This document shows positions 12,058 through 22,289 of a DNA stretch of 64,000 bases, one piece after another (position 1 is the stretch's first letter; every line of letters begins with the position of its first letter). The position numbers and the translations under genes are program-made. Below the pieces are notes generated by a model. The model did no database searches, had not been told where the DNA came from, and saw only the letters and a list, made by a program, of their open reading frames with translations. Source of the DNA: Podospora pseudocomata (taxonomy: Eukaryota > Ascomycota > Sordariomycetes > Sordariales > Podosporaceae); the NCBI RefSeq assembly GCF_035222375.1, contig NC_085891.1, positions 1,922,001 through 1,986,000 of the forward strand. Direction: 5' to 3'.

Positions 12058-12849
12058 ATGGCAGATAATACCCTTGAAAACAACATGCCTGGCTCTTCCA
12101 AGTACGCCACCCTTTCTTTCCACAAAACGGACACCATCCGTTTGTTGGGTTTCCCAGACGAGATCAAGTCAAATATGGAATCCGTGATTGCCTCGGTCTG
12201 GCAACCTGGCATTCAATCTAATGGGCCATGTGGTGAGGCATTCGAATTCAAATTGAAAGGGAAGCCGTGGGGATACTTTGGTAGTCAAGATGCGGTTGGA
12301 GGAATACGGCTGCTTCGGGATCTTCTCGCCCTACTTTACAACCACTCCTGGGAACTTGTCACCTCGGCGATATGCAGCCGACGATATACCGCAAAGGACA
12401 CTTTGATTTTCCGGCGAACCTCACTTCCCTCAGCTGTTGTACCCGCACAGCCAGTTGAGTGGCTTGGGTTGGCGACGGCTTTCTATGACAAGATTCGGAT
12501 CGTATATGACGCAAAGAACGACGGATGTCCAGGGACCGAGGCTGATCATGATCACCTGGGTGTCGTCATTATGAATCTCAAGAAGATGCTGGAGAGCCTG
12601 GACTACTTTGAGAAGGGTGACTGGAGCCATGATTCGTTCGAGTTCAAGTTGAAAGGCCGGCCATGGCGGTCTAGAGGTGAAGCCTCTGTCAAGATGCGGC
12701 TGATGGTCTTGCGGCTGTTGGAGACGATGGAGTCGATGGGCTGGAGAGTGTATGCCACCATCTTGCAGCGCACTGGGACTGATGAGGACCGGATGATGGA
12801 TACCTGGTATTTTGTGAGAACAAGACCAAGCGGCGAAAATGTCACTTAA
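12058..12849 (+). CDS. Unnamed fungal protein with a duplicated FEFKLKG-PW domain
   Basis: A single-exon gene of 263 aa. I do not recognise a named family. It contains two copies of one ~60-residue module. The first is near residues 61-123 (FEFKLKGKPW, then LLRDLLALLYNHSWELV, then AKDTLIFRRT). The second is near 197-259 (FEFKLKGRPW, then VLRLLETMESMGWRVY, then MDTWYFVRTR). Shared features are the FEFKLKGxPW strand, an amphipathic helix ending in a W-x-L/V motif, and a closing D-T-x-x-F-x-R strand. There is no signal peptide, membrane segment or catalytic motif. The two-copy layout suggests tandem duplication of a small binding fold. It is divergently arranged with the b561 gene. Function unknown. 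Confidence 0.75.
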   Translation: MADNTLENNMPGSSKYATLSFHKTDTIRLLGFPDEIKSNMESVIASVWQPGIQSNGPCGEAFEFKLKGKPWGYFGSQDAVGGIRLLRDLLALLYNHSWELVTSAICSRRYTAKDTLIFRRTSLPSAVVPAQPVEWLGLATAFYDKIRIVYDAKNDGCPGTEADHDHLGVVIMNLKKMLESLDYFEKGDWSHDSFEFKLKGRPWRSRGEASVKMRLMVLRLLETMESMGWRVYATILQRTGTDEDRMMDTWYFVRTRPSGENVT

Positions 12850-13413
12850 TAATAAGTGAGTGTGACGAAATCAGACCAGAAAGTCCATCATTCCTTCCTC
12901 TCTTGAATTATAGACAAACATATCGGCCCACGCGGCTGCCCGTCCAAGCCGTACCTGTCTGCTCATTACACGCAAGCGGATAAGCCGGAAAGAGCGCTGT
13001 TCCAGTTGCACTTTCCTTTTTTATTCTCCGCTTCTTGGCCACGAGCTGGATCTTGACCTTCCAGTTGCGCGTGGGGGTGAAAGATAATCACGTATTCGAA
13101 TCATCAATCACTATATCCCATATCACTCGCCAAAGGCCGCACCACCGCCTACTTTGATTGGACGCAGCACAGCAGCTTCACCATCGCCGAAGCCGGAAAC
13201 CCAAAATCCCTCGTGTTTTTTATGCCTCAATATGGCACTGGACTCGAGGTAACTGGCATATTGTAAAGAGAACAGTCATTAACGTATATATTTTTAGTTC
13301 AGCTTTCGCTATACAATCATTCTGAGGTCTTTTGCCTTGTTTTGTCGTCAAGGGGATCCGAACGCCCAACCAACACCAAACGCCATAAGCTCAAATTCAA
13401 TATGTTTCCAGAT
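12850..13413. other. Convergent 3' region
   Basis: Space between the stop of the duplicated-domain gene and the stop of the Q/H-rich gene on the other strand. Nothing beyond 3'-UTR-like sequence is seen. Confidence 0.5.
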
Positions 13414-16008
13414 TTAATGGTCCCGGGAATACCTTGCAGGGTATGTCGCGGTCCTCTTCGCCAACCCGGGCCTCAGGCCCTCATATCGAAAACCACCTAC
13501 ATCTACCCCAGAGTCTCTCCTGTCATGTCTCTTGACAAAATCGCCCCGGTCTCCCTCGCGATCTCTCGCGTACACTGGATCATCCTCCCGACTAGGCAGC
13601 CGGTCAGCTCCTAATCGCACCCGCACAGTCTCATATTGTCTATCTCCGTCATTGTGAACAGACGGACGTCTGAGCCTGTCGGCCTTGGGAGCATAAGAGA
13701 CCGGGGATGCACGGCGGTATACTCCGGAGCCACGCTGACGCTCCTCATACATCTCCTCCTCGTCAAAGACGTCTGAATCATAGGCACCAGTGCCGTACTC
13801 GACGACATATTCAGTACCATCATCCCGGTGCCGGTCAGTGTCTCGATCGACGAAGCTGCTCCGTCTTCGGTCCGCTGTCCTGCCCGACTCATATCGGTCA
13901 AGAGGCGAGGTTGGAACAAAGCTTTCACGTCTTGCTTCCATTCCCTGGACCCGCCTTACTCCAGAATGGGGTGTTTGAAGGGGCAAGGTGATTCGGCGAA
14001 CTGGCTGTGTTGGAGCCGGGGACTGATGTCGCAGAACTTGTGGCGGAGATTGAGGGCGACTCCTCTCTGGGAGGATGATTTGGGGCTTGGCTGCCGCAGT
14101 CAGACGCTCGGCTAGCTTGAATGCTTCTTCCTGAGCATCAGCTCTTCCTGCCTCATAGGCATTCTTCTCAATCTCTTGGACATCGACCCGCGGACGCTCT
14201 TTCATGGGAAAGAGCGGAGGCGGCGTTGGGGCATACATGCGCTCTGTCGCCATGTGGTTGCTGACCGAATGTCGTCGCCCTTTAACGACGTGACGTTGCT
14301 GTGGTTGCTGCTGCATCATTGGCTGCACCGGCATTTGTCGCGGGAACTTGGGTGGCATACCATGCGCTGTGTTCTCCGTGAAGCGGGGCTGGGGGGAAGG
14401 GTTGTTCACAACCACATTGTTCGGCTTTCTTGGTCCAGCGAACTGAAGGTTTTCGGGAAAAGATTCCTCGGACACAGCAGTGTCTGAATCGTAATCTTCC
14501 TCGTCCTCGCTGAAGACTTCAGCTACCAGAGACTCGTCTGTACTCGGACTGTCGGGAGGATATGCAAAATGGGGAGTTAAGGATGCACGGCGTTGTGGAA
14601 GGCCCTGTTCAGTGGGGTGTTGCTTCAGGATACCAGGCTTGTGGGGGGTGTGTGTTACAGTAACGATAGGGCCACCATTCCCTCGGTATTCCGTCTGCCG
14701 CTGGCCCTGGGCCGTTTGAACTTGGGGATGGCCTTGCTGTAAGGAGACAGGCCTTGGTTGGACTTGACCTTGAACTGGAGGTCGGTAGTGGGCTTGCTGA
14801 TCTCCTTGTGGCTTTCCTTGTTGATACCCTTGAGTATGTCCATGAGGATGCCCCTGAGGGTGGCCTTGCGGAAGGCCTTGCGAATACCCCTGCGGTGGCA
14901 TTGGTGGTCGGCCTTGAACACCCGGGCTCTCGCCTCGATTTATGATGTTTGCTCCCGCCTGGTGTGGCGCATTCCGTGGAGCTTGAAGCGGAGGCTGGGG
15001 TGTTTGGCCGAACTGCCGGTCACCAGGCGGGACATGCTGATGTTGGTGCTGTGGTGGGCCGTGGTCCTGGCGATGCTGAGGGTGCGGAAGGGATGAAGAG
15101 TGTTGACCATGTTGCGGTTGTTGCTGGTGATGCTGGGGGAGGCCTTGAGCAGGCACCTGGAATCGCACATGACCCTCCTCTCGCACCTCATTCTGGTAGG
15201 CATATCTTGGCCTTGTCGAAGGCTCTTCAGCTTTGCCATACATGAGCATATGCAGATCCACCCCGGGTTTGGGTGCGGTCTTGTAATAGGCCGTGACGCT
15301 GGTCCGTTCCTCCTTCCTCTCTCTCGAGCGAGAGACGGGCGCTCCTCTCGACTTTGACCTCTTGTCCGAGTGTCGGCCACGGTGATGGTGCTTTGAGCCC
15401 TTGGGATCTCGCTCATACCCCCTGCCGCGCTCTCTAGAGGTCTTCTCCTTCACCACAACCCAAACCCTATCTTCAATCTGGGCCACTTCGGTCTGGAAAT
15501 AGTAACCGAACAACTGCTGAACCTCCTTTTGCACCGTGTTTATCTGGTCGAGGACATCCGCGTCCAGGTCGTTCAGCTTGTGAAGGACTGGAACGGTGGT
15601 TCTGTTGAGCTCCCGCACCTTCGAGACGACCTGATCACTGGATGTCTCAGGCACATCTATCCGCTTAACAATCTCCCATCCGAGTCTCTTGCCAACTGGA
15701 ACCTTTTCAAAGCGAACAACATACCAACGAGTGAGTTCGTCATACATCTCCTCGGCGGTGAATGGTGTCTCTTCTCGAAGATCTGAGCTAACAGCTGCAG
15801 GGGTGATGGATGGCATAGTGTGTCTAGCGATGATTGGATTCCCAATCTGTTGGGTCAGGACCGGTCCATCGTGATACCGGGTGGTTCTCGTCTGTGGGTG
15901 GATGGCATCGGTATTCTGAACAGGACGTTGTGGGGGGAGAGGCCGTCCAATAGGAGGTATCCCCGCAGGCCTTCGAGGCTCTTCGTGGAGGGTAAAAAAG
16001 TCGCCCAT
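13414..16008 (-). CDS. Large low-complexity protein, Q/H-rich (unknown function)
   Basis: A single-exon gene of 864 aa. One ordered-looking part lies at residues ~82-190 (TAEEMYDELTRWYVVRF, GWEIVKRIDVP, then a helical stretch VRELNRTTVPVLHKLNDLD, then DQINTVQKEVQQLFGYYF). A basic, RS-like segment follows (~190-240). Residues ~285-440 are very rich in Q, H, P and G, with degenerate repeats of the GHPQGHPHGHTQG type. The C-terminal third is disordered and rich in charged and Tyr residues (DRYESGRTADRRRSS, EEEMYEERQRGSG). There are no membrane segments. A short helix near 608-635 (EIEKNAYEAGRADAQEEAFKLAERL) resembles a motif seen in other disordered fungal proteins. The composition suggests a condensate-forming or scaffold protein; this is inference. 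Confidence 0.75.
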   Translation of the reverse strand: MGDFFTLHEEPRRPAGIPPIGRPLPPQRPVQNTDAIHPQTRTTRYHDGPVLTQQIGNPIIARHTMPSITPAAVSSDLREETPFTAEEMYDELTRWYVVRFEKVPVGKRLGWEIVKRIDVPETSSDQVVSKVRELNRTTVPVLHKLNDLDADVLDQINTVQKEVQQLFGYYFQTEVAQIEDRVWVVVKEKTSRERGRGYERDPKGSKHHHRGRHSDKRSKSRGAPVSRSRERKEERTSVTAYYKTAPKPGVDLHMLMYGKAEEPSTRPRYAYQNEVREEGHVRFQVPAQGLPQHHQQQPQHGQHSSSLPHPQHRQDHGPPQHQHQHVPPGDRQFGQTPQPPLQAPRNAPHQAGANIINRGESPGVQGRPPMPPQGYSQGLPQGHPQGHPHGHTQGYQQGKPQGDQQAHYRPPVQGQVQPRPVSLQQGHPQVQTAQGQRQTEYRGNGGPIVTVTHTPHKPGILKQHPTEQGLPQRRASLTPHFAYPPDSPSTDESLVAEVFSEDEEDYDSDTAVSEESFPENLQFAGPRKPNNVVVNNPSPQPRFTENTAHGMPPKFPRQMPVQPMMQQQPQQRHVVKGRRHSVSNHMATERMYAPTPPPLFPMKERPRVDVQEIEKNAYEAGRADAQEEAFKLAERLTAAAKPQIILPERSRPQSPPQVLRHQSPAPTQPVRRITLPLQTPHSGVRRVQGMEARRESFVPTSPLDRYESGRTADRRRSSFVDRDTDRHRDDGTEYVVEYGTGAYDSDVFDEEEMYEERQRGSGVYRRASPVSYAPKADRLRRPSVHNDGDRQYETVRVRLGADRLPSREDDPVYARDREGDRGDFVKRHDRRDSGVDVGGFRYEGLRPGLAKRTATYPARYSRDH

Positions 16009-19000
16009 ATTGAAAGATCCTCAGGGCGTGAGGGGCTGGGAAGGGAAGCGAAGCTCTTGGCTTTTCAGGATGTAGGTCTCGGACCAGCCAAGCACACCCA
16101 GGGGCAAACTCAAAAGGTTCAGAGGGAGAAGTAGTGTTTCAAAATTTTGAAAGGGCAAAGGGAATTCTGGTCTGCCTCTTTGGTTTGGGATGGGTGCTAG
16201 GAGCGGGCTGTGAGGACTTATACCCAGGTTTCTGGGATATGGCGATGGGGCTTGTAAGCTGACAAAAGATGCAGGGCAAATGCAATGCTAGGTGCGATTC
16301 TCTCCTAACGACACAAGTAAGGGGCGAAGTACTCAGAGTCTGGGGAAGTTGGCACATGAAGCGGCTCAACATCAAGAACAAGCTGGGCACAGCTGCCGTG
16401 TCTTATACCTTTGCCCGGCATCTATGTACTGCAACCCAGACACTACCACACCGTTACGCAACAAAAGATCCCAACACGGAAACAGGTGTCGGTCACCCAG
16501 GCTGTATACCGGGGACGATAATGTCGTCGATCACTCTCCTACACAGACACTCTATCAAGCACGGCAAACTGCAGCAGCAAGGCGACCGTTTTGGCGCATG
16601 TCGGATGATGAACATGTTAGTTACTTCAATCTCAGGTTGGATGGCAAATGAACGAGAAAGCTACGGAGGAACAAGGACAGGCAGATCATCTTCGGTACAT
16701 GAGAGCTTGGTGTAAGTGACAGCTTTACCTAAAGTACCTACCTAACTTCAACCGCATGTATGGCAAGGTCTCCAGCCCTCGAGCCGCAGACACCATACTA
16801 ACAGAAGTGGCCAGGAGAGAGATAACAGAAGTGGCCAGGAGGAGATAAACGCTACGTCAATCTCTCGGCTCTACCTGCATCGAATCGACAACATCCCCTT
16901 CAGACAGCTTTTGCCGGGCGAACAATTGCGAACCACCCTACGACCGATTTATTGGAAAGGATGCCTTATTCAGAGGCACTGCAAATTCGGGCACGAAGCA
17001 GCAAGGCCAAGTCTTCTAGCCTGGCATGTTAAACAAGTCGTAGCCACAATATCGACGCTGCAGCCTTCTCACCTTCTATTCGCTCTCTCGGGGAATAGGC
17101 TGGCCACGAGCACAGCGCCTCTTGCCTTCCCCGCATCTTTCCAGATCTCTCCCTCTTCTTGCCCGAGCTTACGTCTTGCCGGTGTTGAATATGCCATCTC
17201 TGCTCTTTGAGAGGCCAGGATGAATACTTGTATTGAGCTGACTTTTAAGAGATATTTGCAGGTGTAGTTGCGGCTCAATATTTCACTTGACAAAAGCACC
17301 ATATCTTCACATACCTCATGAGCCCTGTGCGGGACCGAAAAAGACAGCATTCTGTAACTCTATGCTACCCCTCACCTGCACACCTTTCCTAGCTTCTGGA
17401 TCCTACACCGCGACCAACGCTACCACCAGGTTACAAACCACCAACTTCCCTGCATAACGCCTGCAGCCTCCCGATTGCAGCTGACTGATTATCGAGCGTC
17501 TTGGGCGCGCTTGAGCGTGCCTATCGGCAGATCACTCCGACGGCACGCATAACACGCCCCCATATCCTATTGCCCGGCTCTCAAGGGAGCTTTGATCTAC
17601 GACGCCCGAGAAGCCTTGGGGATGGCACACATCATGCGGGCTTGCATTGAAATAGGTGGGGGTTAGAAGGCCCGCCCCCTCACCTGGGTCGCCACCAGAA
17701 GGCGAGTAGCCCAACCTACGGTAGGTGGGGAAGGACAACGGCGGCACTGTCTCAAGTTGATAAGCATACTCGGAAGTAGGGGAATATCACTGGGTGGTGA
17801 TCTGACTTGTTGGCCGTTGAGCAAGTATTGGACATGATACAGCATGAGTTGGGCAATATGGGGGGAATGCAGGCGACGACCAACACGTCCGGGCTGTATA
17901 TCGACATCTTTCAACTGTACATGCCGGTAGGTTTGATCCCGGACTGCATACCTTGTTTGGGAATTCCCTTTTCTCGAACGATAAGCGAGGCTCGGCCAAA
18001 GTGCGAGTTCTTACGAGATTCGGGATGCGGCTCTCTTTTGAAACAGTGTTGTAGCCTGGATTTCAGGATCATGTATGTCAGATTGGGCAGCAGTCTCAAC
18101 ACCATTTATACCATCGTTATCGTCATCATGACTATGAAAACCAACTATTCTCCTGATAGGTACCTCAGCACTTATCAACAAGCGGTCAAATATATGCCAG
18201 AATCTTGATTGATACACATTCGTGATAGCCTGAAAATAGATTGACTTAATCTACATAGGGACTTTTTGTGCACCCTTTACCCCCTCTCCGTTCCCCATGT
18301 TTTTCGGATCGGATCGTTGCCCGACGTGACCTGTCTGTCTGTCGGTCTCGGAAAGAAAAAGTTAGAGAAGGCTGGGTGTACAAGACAATGGTTCTTTCCC
18401 TGCCCTTCCTTCCTCTCTTCCGTCCAGGGGTTTACAAGGTCAAGGTTAGTAGTAGGTATCCAGGGAAAAGGGTCATTCGCGGCGGGGGGGAGGAAGATGA
18501 TCCAGAGGTAAGCGAAAAGTGGCACTTTTGTCCGACGTTTAACAGAGACAACGATGCTGGCTAACATGGGGGGGAGGTAATATAGAATTCTGGAGGGATT
18601 TCTGGTCCCAGTGGACGCGACATATTTGGGAGGGGGTGGGGGGTGTTTGTAGTCGGCGCGGATTTTGATCATCATGGTGAATATCTCCCCGGTAGAGATG
18701 TCCTGTTCATTGTTCGGATACCTAGGTAATCACTTACCTATCAGACGTGGCCATCCCGTTCCTCCTGTAATATACCTCCCCAACCACTGCCAACGTTGGA
18801 TAATTATCTGGCACCTACCTACCTACCTAACTTGCTAACTACAGTAGTTGATCGTCAGTAAATCACACAATAACCACACCTCCACCTCAACTCCCTCTTA
18901 ACAACTTGAGAAACAGTTCCCCAAATAGCATTCCCCATCCCGATTCTCACAACATATCATCTTCTCGTTGCTTTGAGCCAACTTTTGATCGTCTGCAAGT

Positions 19001-19840
19001 CTCAAAACACAATGATGATCAATATAGGAAAAAATCAATAGATCAACACAATAGCACGCAATCCTCCTCCTCCTCCAGCGCCATCCTTATCCCGCCCTCG
19101 TACAACAACACATCGAATTCTCGTTGACAGCATTGATCGCCTGCCAATCCCCAGCATATTTAACATCCGTACCTCTCTGTACCACAAGGTCAGCCCCAAA
19201 CAGCCGATCACCTCCCCATCCTTGCCAAACCCAGCCTCGGCGAAAAAGCCATAAACAAACCACCACATATCTCTGCATCAAACCTCTCTACGTGATGTCG
19301 CGATCGCTTCTTGATTGTCAAAGGTCAAGAAGCGACGTCCAAATAAGAGCCTCCAGCGGCGCGGTACAACCCTGTCACAGCTCATACTTACACAAGTCAA
19401 CAAGGCACAGACACAGCGTTGATCTATCACAGCAGCAGACGTGAGACAAAGGGTAGTAGCATAGCTCCAAGACCTTTTCAGCAACAGCGGAACTTTGGAA
19501 CCACAGTCTGCACAACTGATATGACAAACCTCAATGTTTACACAAGCCGGATCGGGGTTTGTCCTGGCACGACTCCGTGGCACAAGCACCGGGCCGGCCA
19601 CCGCGAAGCCAGATGCCGGTATTCCCACGTGTTTGAGCACTCAAGCGCTTCGCACAACATTAGCACTGGTTCAGCTTCCCATAGTAACCCAACTTCAGTA
19701 AAGAAGCAAAACTAATGTAAACTCCTTTGATTTTCACGATGCTAACTCTCAACAACCAATCTGCCACCAGTAAACATTATGATCTACATGTACATTTCCT
19801 GAATGCATGTTTTCCACAATCAACCACCATGAGTCGTTGC
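16009..19840. other. Gene-free block
   Basis: 3.8 kb with no supportable gene. A 24-bp direct duplication lies at 16799-16846 and a CCTA microrepeat near 18817-18828. Open frames (for example 16269-16715 +, 18277-18675 -) lack protein-like composition and splice logic. It may include the promoter of the Q/H-rich gene and the 3' UTR of the secreted-protein gene. Confidence 0.5.
16799..16846. repeat. 24-bp direct repeat, two copies
   Basis: The segment beginning TAACAGAAGTGGCCAGGA occurs twice with a 24-bp period. The copies differ by a base or two near their ends. It is non-coding. Confidence 0.8.
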
Positions 19841-20960
19841 TTACTGCTCGCCCTCATGTCCCTCCTCTGCATGCTCCTCCTCAGCGTGTTCTTCCACATG
19901 AGCCTCCCCTGATGGCTGCTCACCCTCCTGGGTCTGCTCACCCTGAGACGCTTCCTGAGGCTGCTGCACCTGAGATTCGCCAGTACCCTCTTGAACAGCT
20001 CCGTTGAAGCCATGCTCCTCACCAAAACTGTTGCTGGCACTCCCTTCGGCGCTAACACCCAGAGTCTCCTCTGGGTTTGCCTGCTGACCCTCTTGATGAC
20101 CTTCAGCAGAAGCATCCTCGTCCTCGGCATCATCATCTTCATCGTCATCAGCTTCATCGTCATCAGCCTCGTCGTCTTTTTCGTCCTGATCCTCTTCTGG
20201 GGCAACTGGAGACCACTCGTCAGGCAACTCGTCCCAGGGACTGGAGATGATCAAGGATGCTGGATCGACTCTGACAATGGTGACAGGCTCGCAGGTAGGG
20301 TTGCGTGGCTCGCCGCCAGAGACCCAGCCGACAGAGTTGAAGTAGTAGGCGCTGTACAACACCCAGCAAGAATGCCAATTGCGGAGCTGTCGCATGATGC
20401 TGCCGTCTGTGGTCGTCGCGTTGGGATAGACATTGGGTCTGAACTTGGAATCGTCGTAGGGCGCCGCGATGAAAAGAGTGTTATTGTCCCATCCGACAGG
20501 CGTACCAGCTTGACTAGGCTGTAGAATATGGTTAGCGAATGGCAGAATGACGACAACAAAGAAGTAGACCTACTGTAAACATGGGTACAGCCACATTACT
20601 TCCGGGCTCAAACATGAGGCTCATGGGCTCAGAAAGGCTCAGGGGGCCCTCGGCGCCAGGAACAGGCAGCGACCATGTGAGGAAGCCGGTCTTGGATGGT
20701 TGGCCGTTGACGATGGTGTAGTTGTAGTAAAAGCTCAGGGTGAAGTTGCTGACGTCGTTGGAGCCGATGCAAAGGCCCGTAATGGTAGCGCCGGCATGGC
20801 AGGTGGTGAGATATTTGCCCACAAGTGCGTCATCATCAGCCGTGACGACCTGAAGGAGAAAGGGGCCCATCTGATTGTAGGTTGTGCCTTGGAACTGAGC
20901 GAGCACAGAGCTGGAGGAGGCGAGAAGCGCAAGGCTGTTGAAGGCGAGTTTGGAAACCAT
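19841..20960 (-). CDS. Secreted protein with acidic, Glu/Gln-rich tail
   Basis: Two exons, 20960-20574 and 20518-19841, give 354 aa. The 55-nt intron has donor GTAGGT, branch GCTAAC and acceptor CTACAG. Residues 1-21 form a signal peptide (MVSKLAFNSLALLASSSSVLA). The mature N-terminal domain (~22-195) has several N-glycosylation sequons (NFT, NYT, NNT, NAT) and aromatic β-rich sequence (YNQMGPFLLQVV, LTTCHAGATITGLCIGSND, SFYYNYTI, FLTWSLPVP, WVLYSAYYFNSVGWVSGG). The last ~140 residues are extremely acidic (ADDDEADDDEDDDAEDED) and then E/Q/H-rich with EEHAEEGHEGEQ-type repeats. I do not recognise the family. The fold resembles many fungal secreted proteins of unknown function. An acidic tail on an exported protein could bind cations or cell-wall cationic polymers; that is inference. 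Confidence 0.8.
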
Positions 20961-22289
20961 TGTGATGTAGATGTGAACAAACGAGAAAATTGATGATGCT
21001 GTGCTATCTCCTGAAACAAAGTCCAAAAATGGGGGAAGCTGGGCTGTAAAAGTTGACTGCGTTGGTGATGCTTGATGATGATTGAGAGAATAGAGGAAGA
21101 AGAGAAGAATACAAGACTGCAAACTCTGAGGAGACATTTTATAGACACTCCGTCGTTGCCGACCCAAACCGGGGTTGACGCAGTTTGGCGATGACAGTGT
21201 CGTTGAGGGAAGGAGTGATGTTCATGTTGTGGAAACAATAACCTGAGGGAGTGTTGACGAAGGAAGGAGGTCACGTTCGAATGCTCCGATGGCAAGACAA
21301 GTCCGAGATATTCAAGCAATATATGGAAGGAAGGCATCTACGCGCCTGCCCAGCAGTATCTGATATCGGCTGATCGCTCACAATTCGGTCCCGCCATTGC
21401 TTCGGCTCAAATCGAGTCATCCCAGCGGCTCTCTTGCCTTCCAAGCCACATCTGGAAGGCATGATGCGTTTCAGCTGTGGTCGTCTGCGTGTTGGGTCTT
21501 TACTTTTTGGAAGAAACGAGGGAGAGATCGACTGAGAAACAACACAGCACCACAAATCCTGATGTTTCAAGCAGGAGTGTCAGAAACGCAATATGAAGCT
21601 ATTCCAAGCATGTGGGTCAGGGGTAAATCAACAAATGCTGGCGGTAATCAGGCAACAACTGGCTGTTAGATCACATATTTGCTCTCAGCAACCTCAATTG
21701 TTGTCTTCCACCCGCAATCTGGAACGACTGGTAAGCTGGGTGAGCATGGCAGCACTTGCATCCAAAACGAGAAGGCCTCGCAGCTGCCGGCGCCGTTGTG
21801 GTGTTGCTGTGGCTGTTGTGACTGCTGTGTCACAAGCAAAGCCAAAGAAAACCCAGCACAAGACAGAAGCTCGAAGCACATGATTTGTGGGCCACAGCAT
21901 GCGCGGTCTTAGCGCCATCCCCACAATCTTTTGTTCAGCCAACCACAGCGAAAAACGGCTGCAGTTGAGAAACTGGGTCTTCTGCAAACACTGCCCAGAC
22001 GTCATCACCAATCCCGTCCGCAACAGTAGAGAGTTGGAGACACCGCACCATTCAGATCATTTTTTACCACGACGATCAGCGATAAGCTCTCCCCCAGTCC
22101 GCTAAGGAACCAGCTTCGATTGGCACGACAAAAAAGAAAGTCAGAGGGAGGAATAAGCAACAAACGATACCCTCTCCCGTCAATCACCACAATCCATAGC
22201 TGTTTTCGGATTGGACGCTTGATTGGAAAACACAGCCGAGACCTCGTGTCTCATCACAGCGCCCACCACTCAGGTGAAAAGACAACAAA
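20961..22289. promoter_or_regulatory. Divergent promoter region
   Basis: 1.3 kb between the secreted-protein gene (minus) and the RMD1-family gene (plus). It holds the promoters of both. No recognisable gene or repeat was found. Short frames on both strands look random. Confidence 0.45.

Noticed and set aside
16269-16715. 148-codon plus-strand frame
   Set aside because: No protein-like domain, no splice logic, overlaps the promoter side of a better gene.
18277-18675. 132-codon minus-strand frame
   Set aside because: Composition looks random and no start context or homology is evident.
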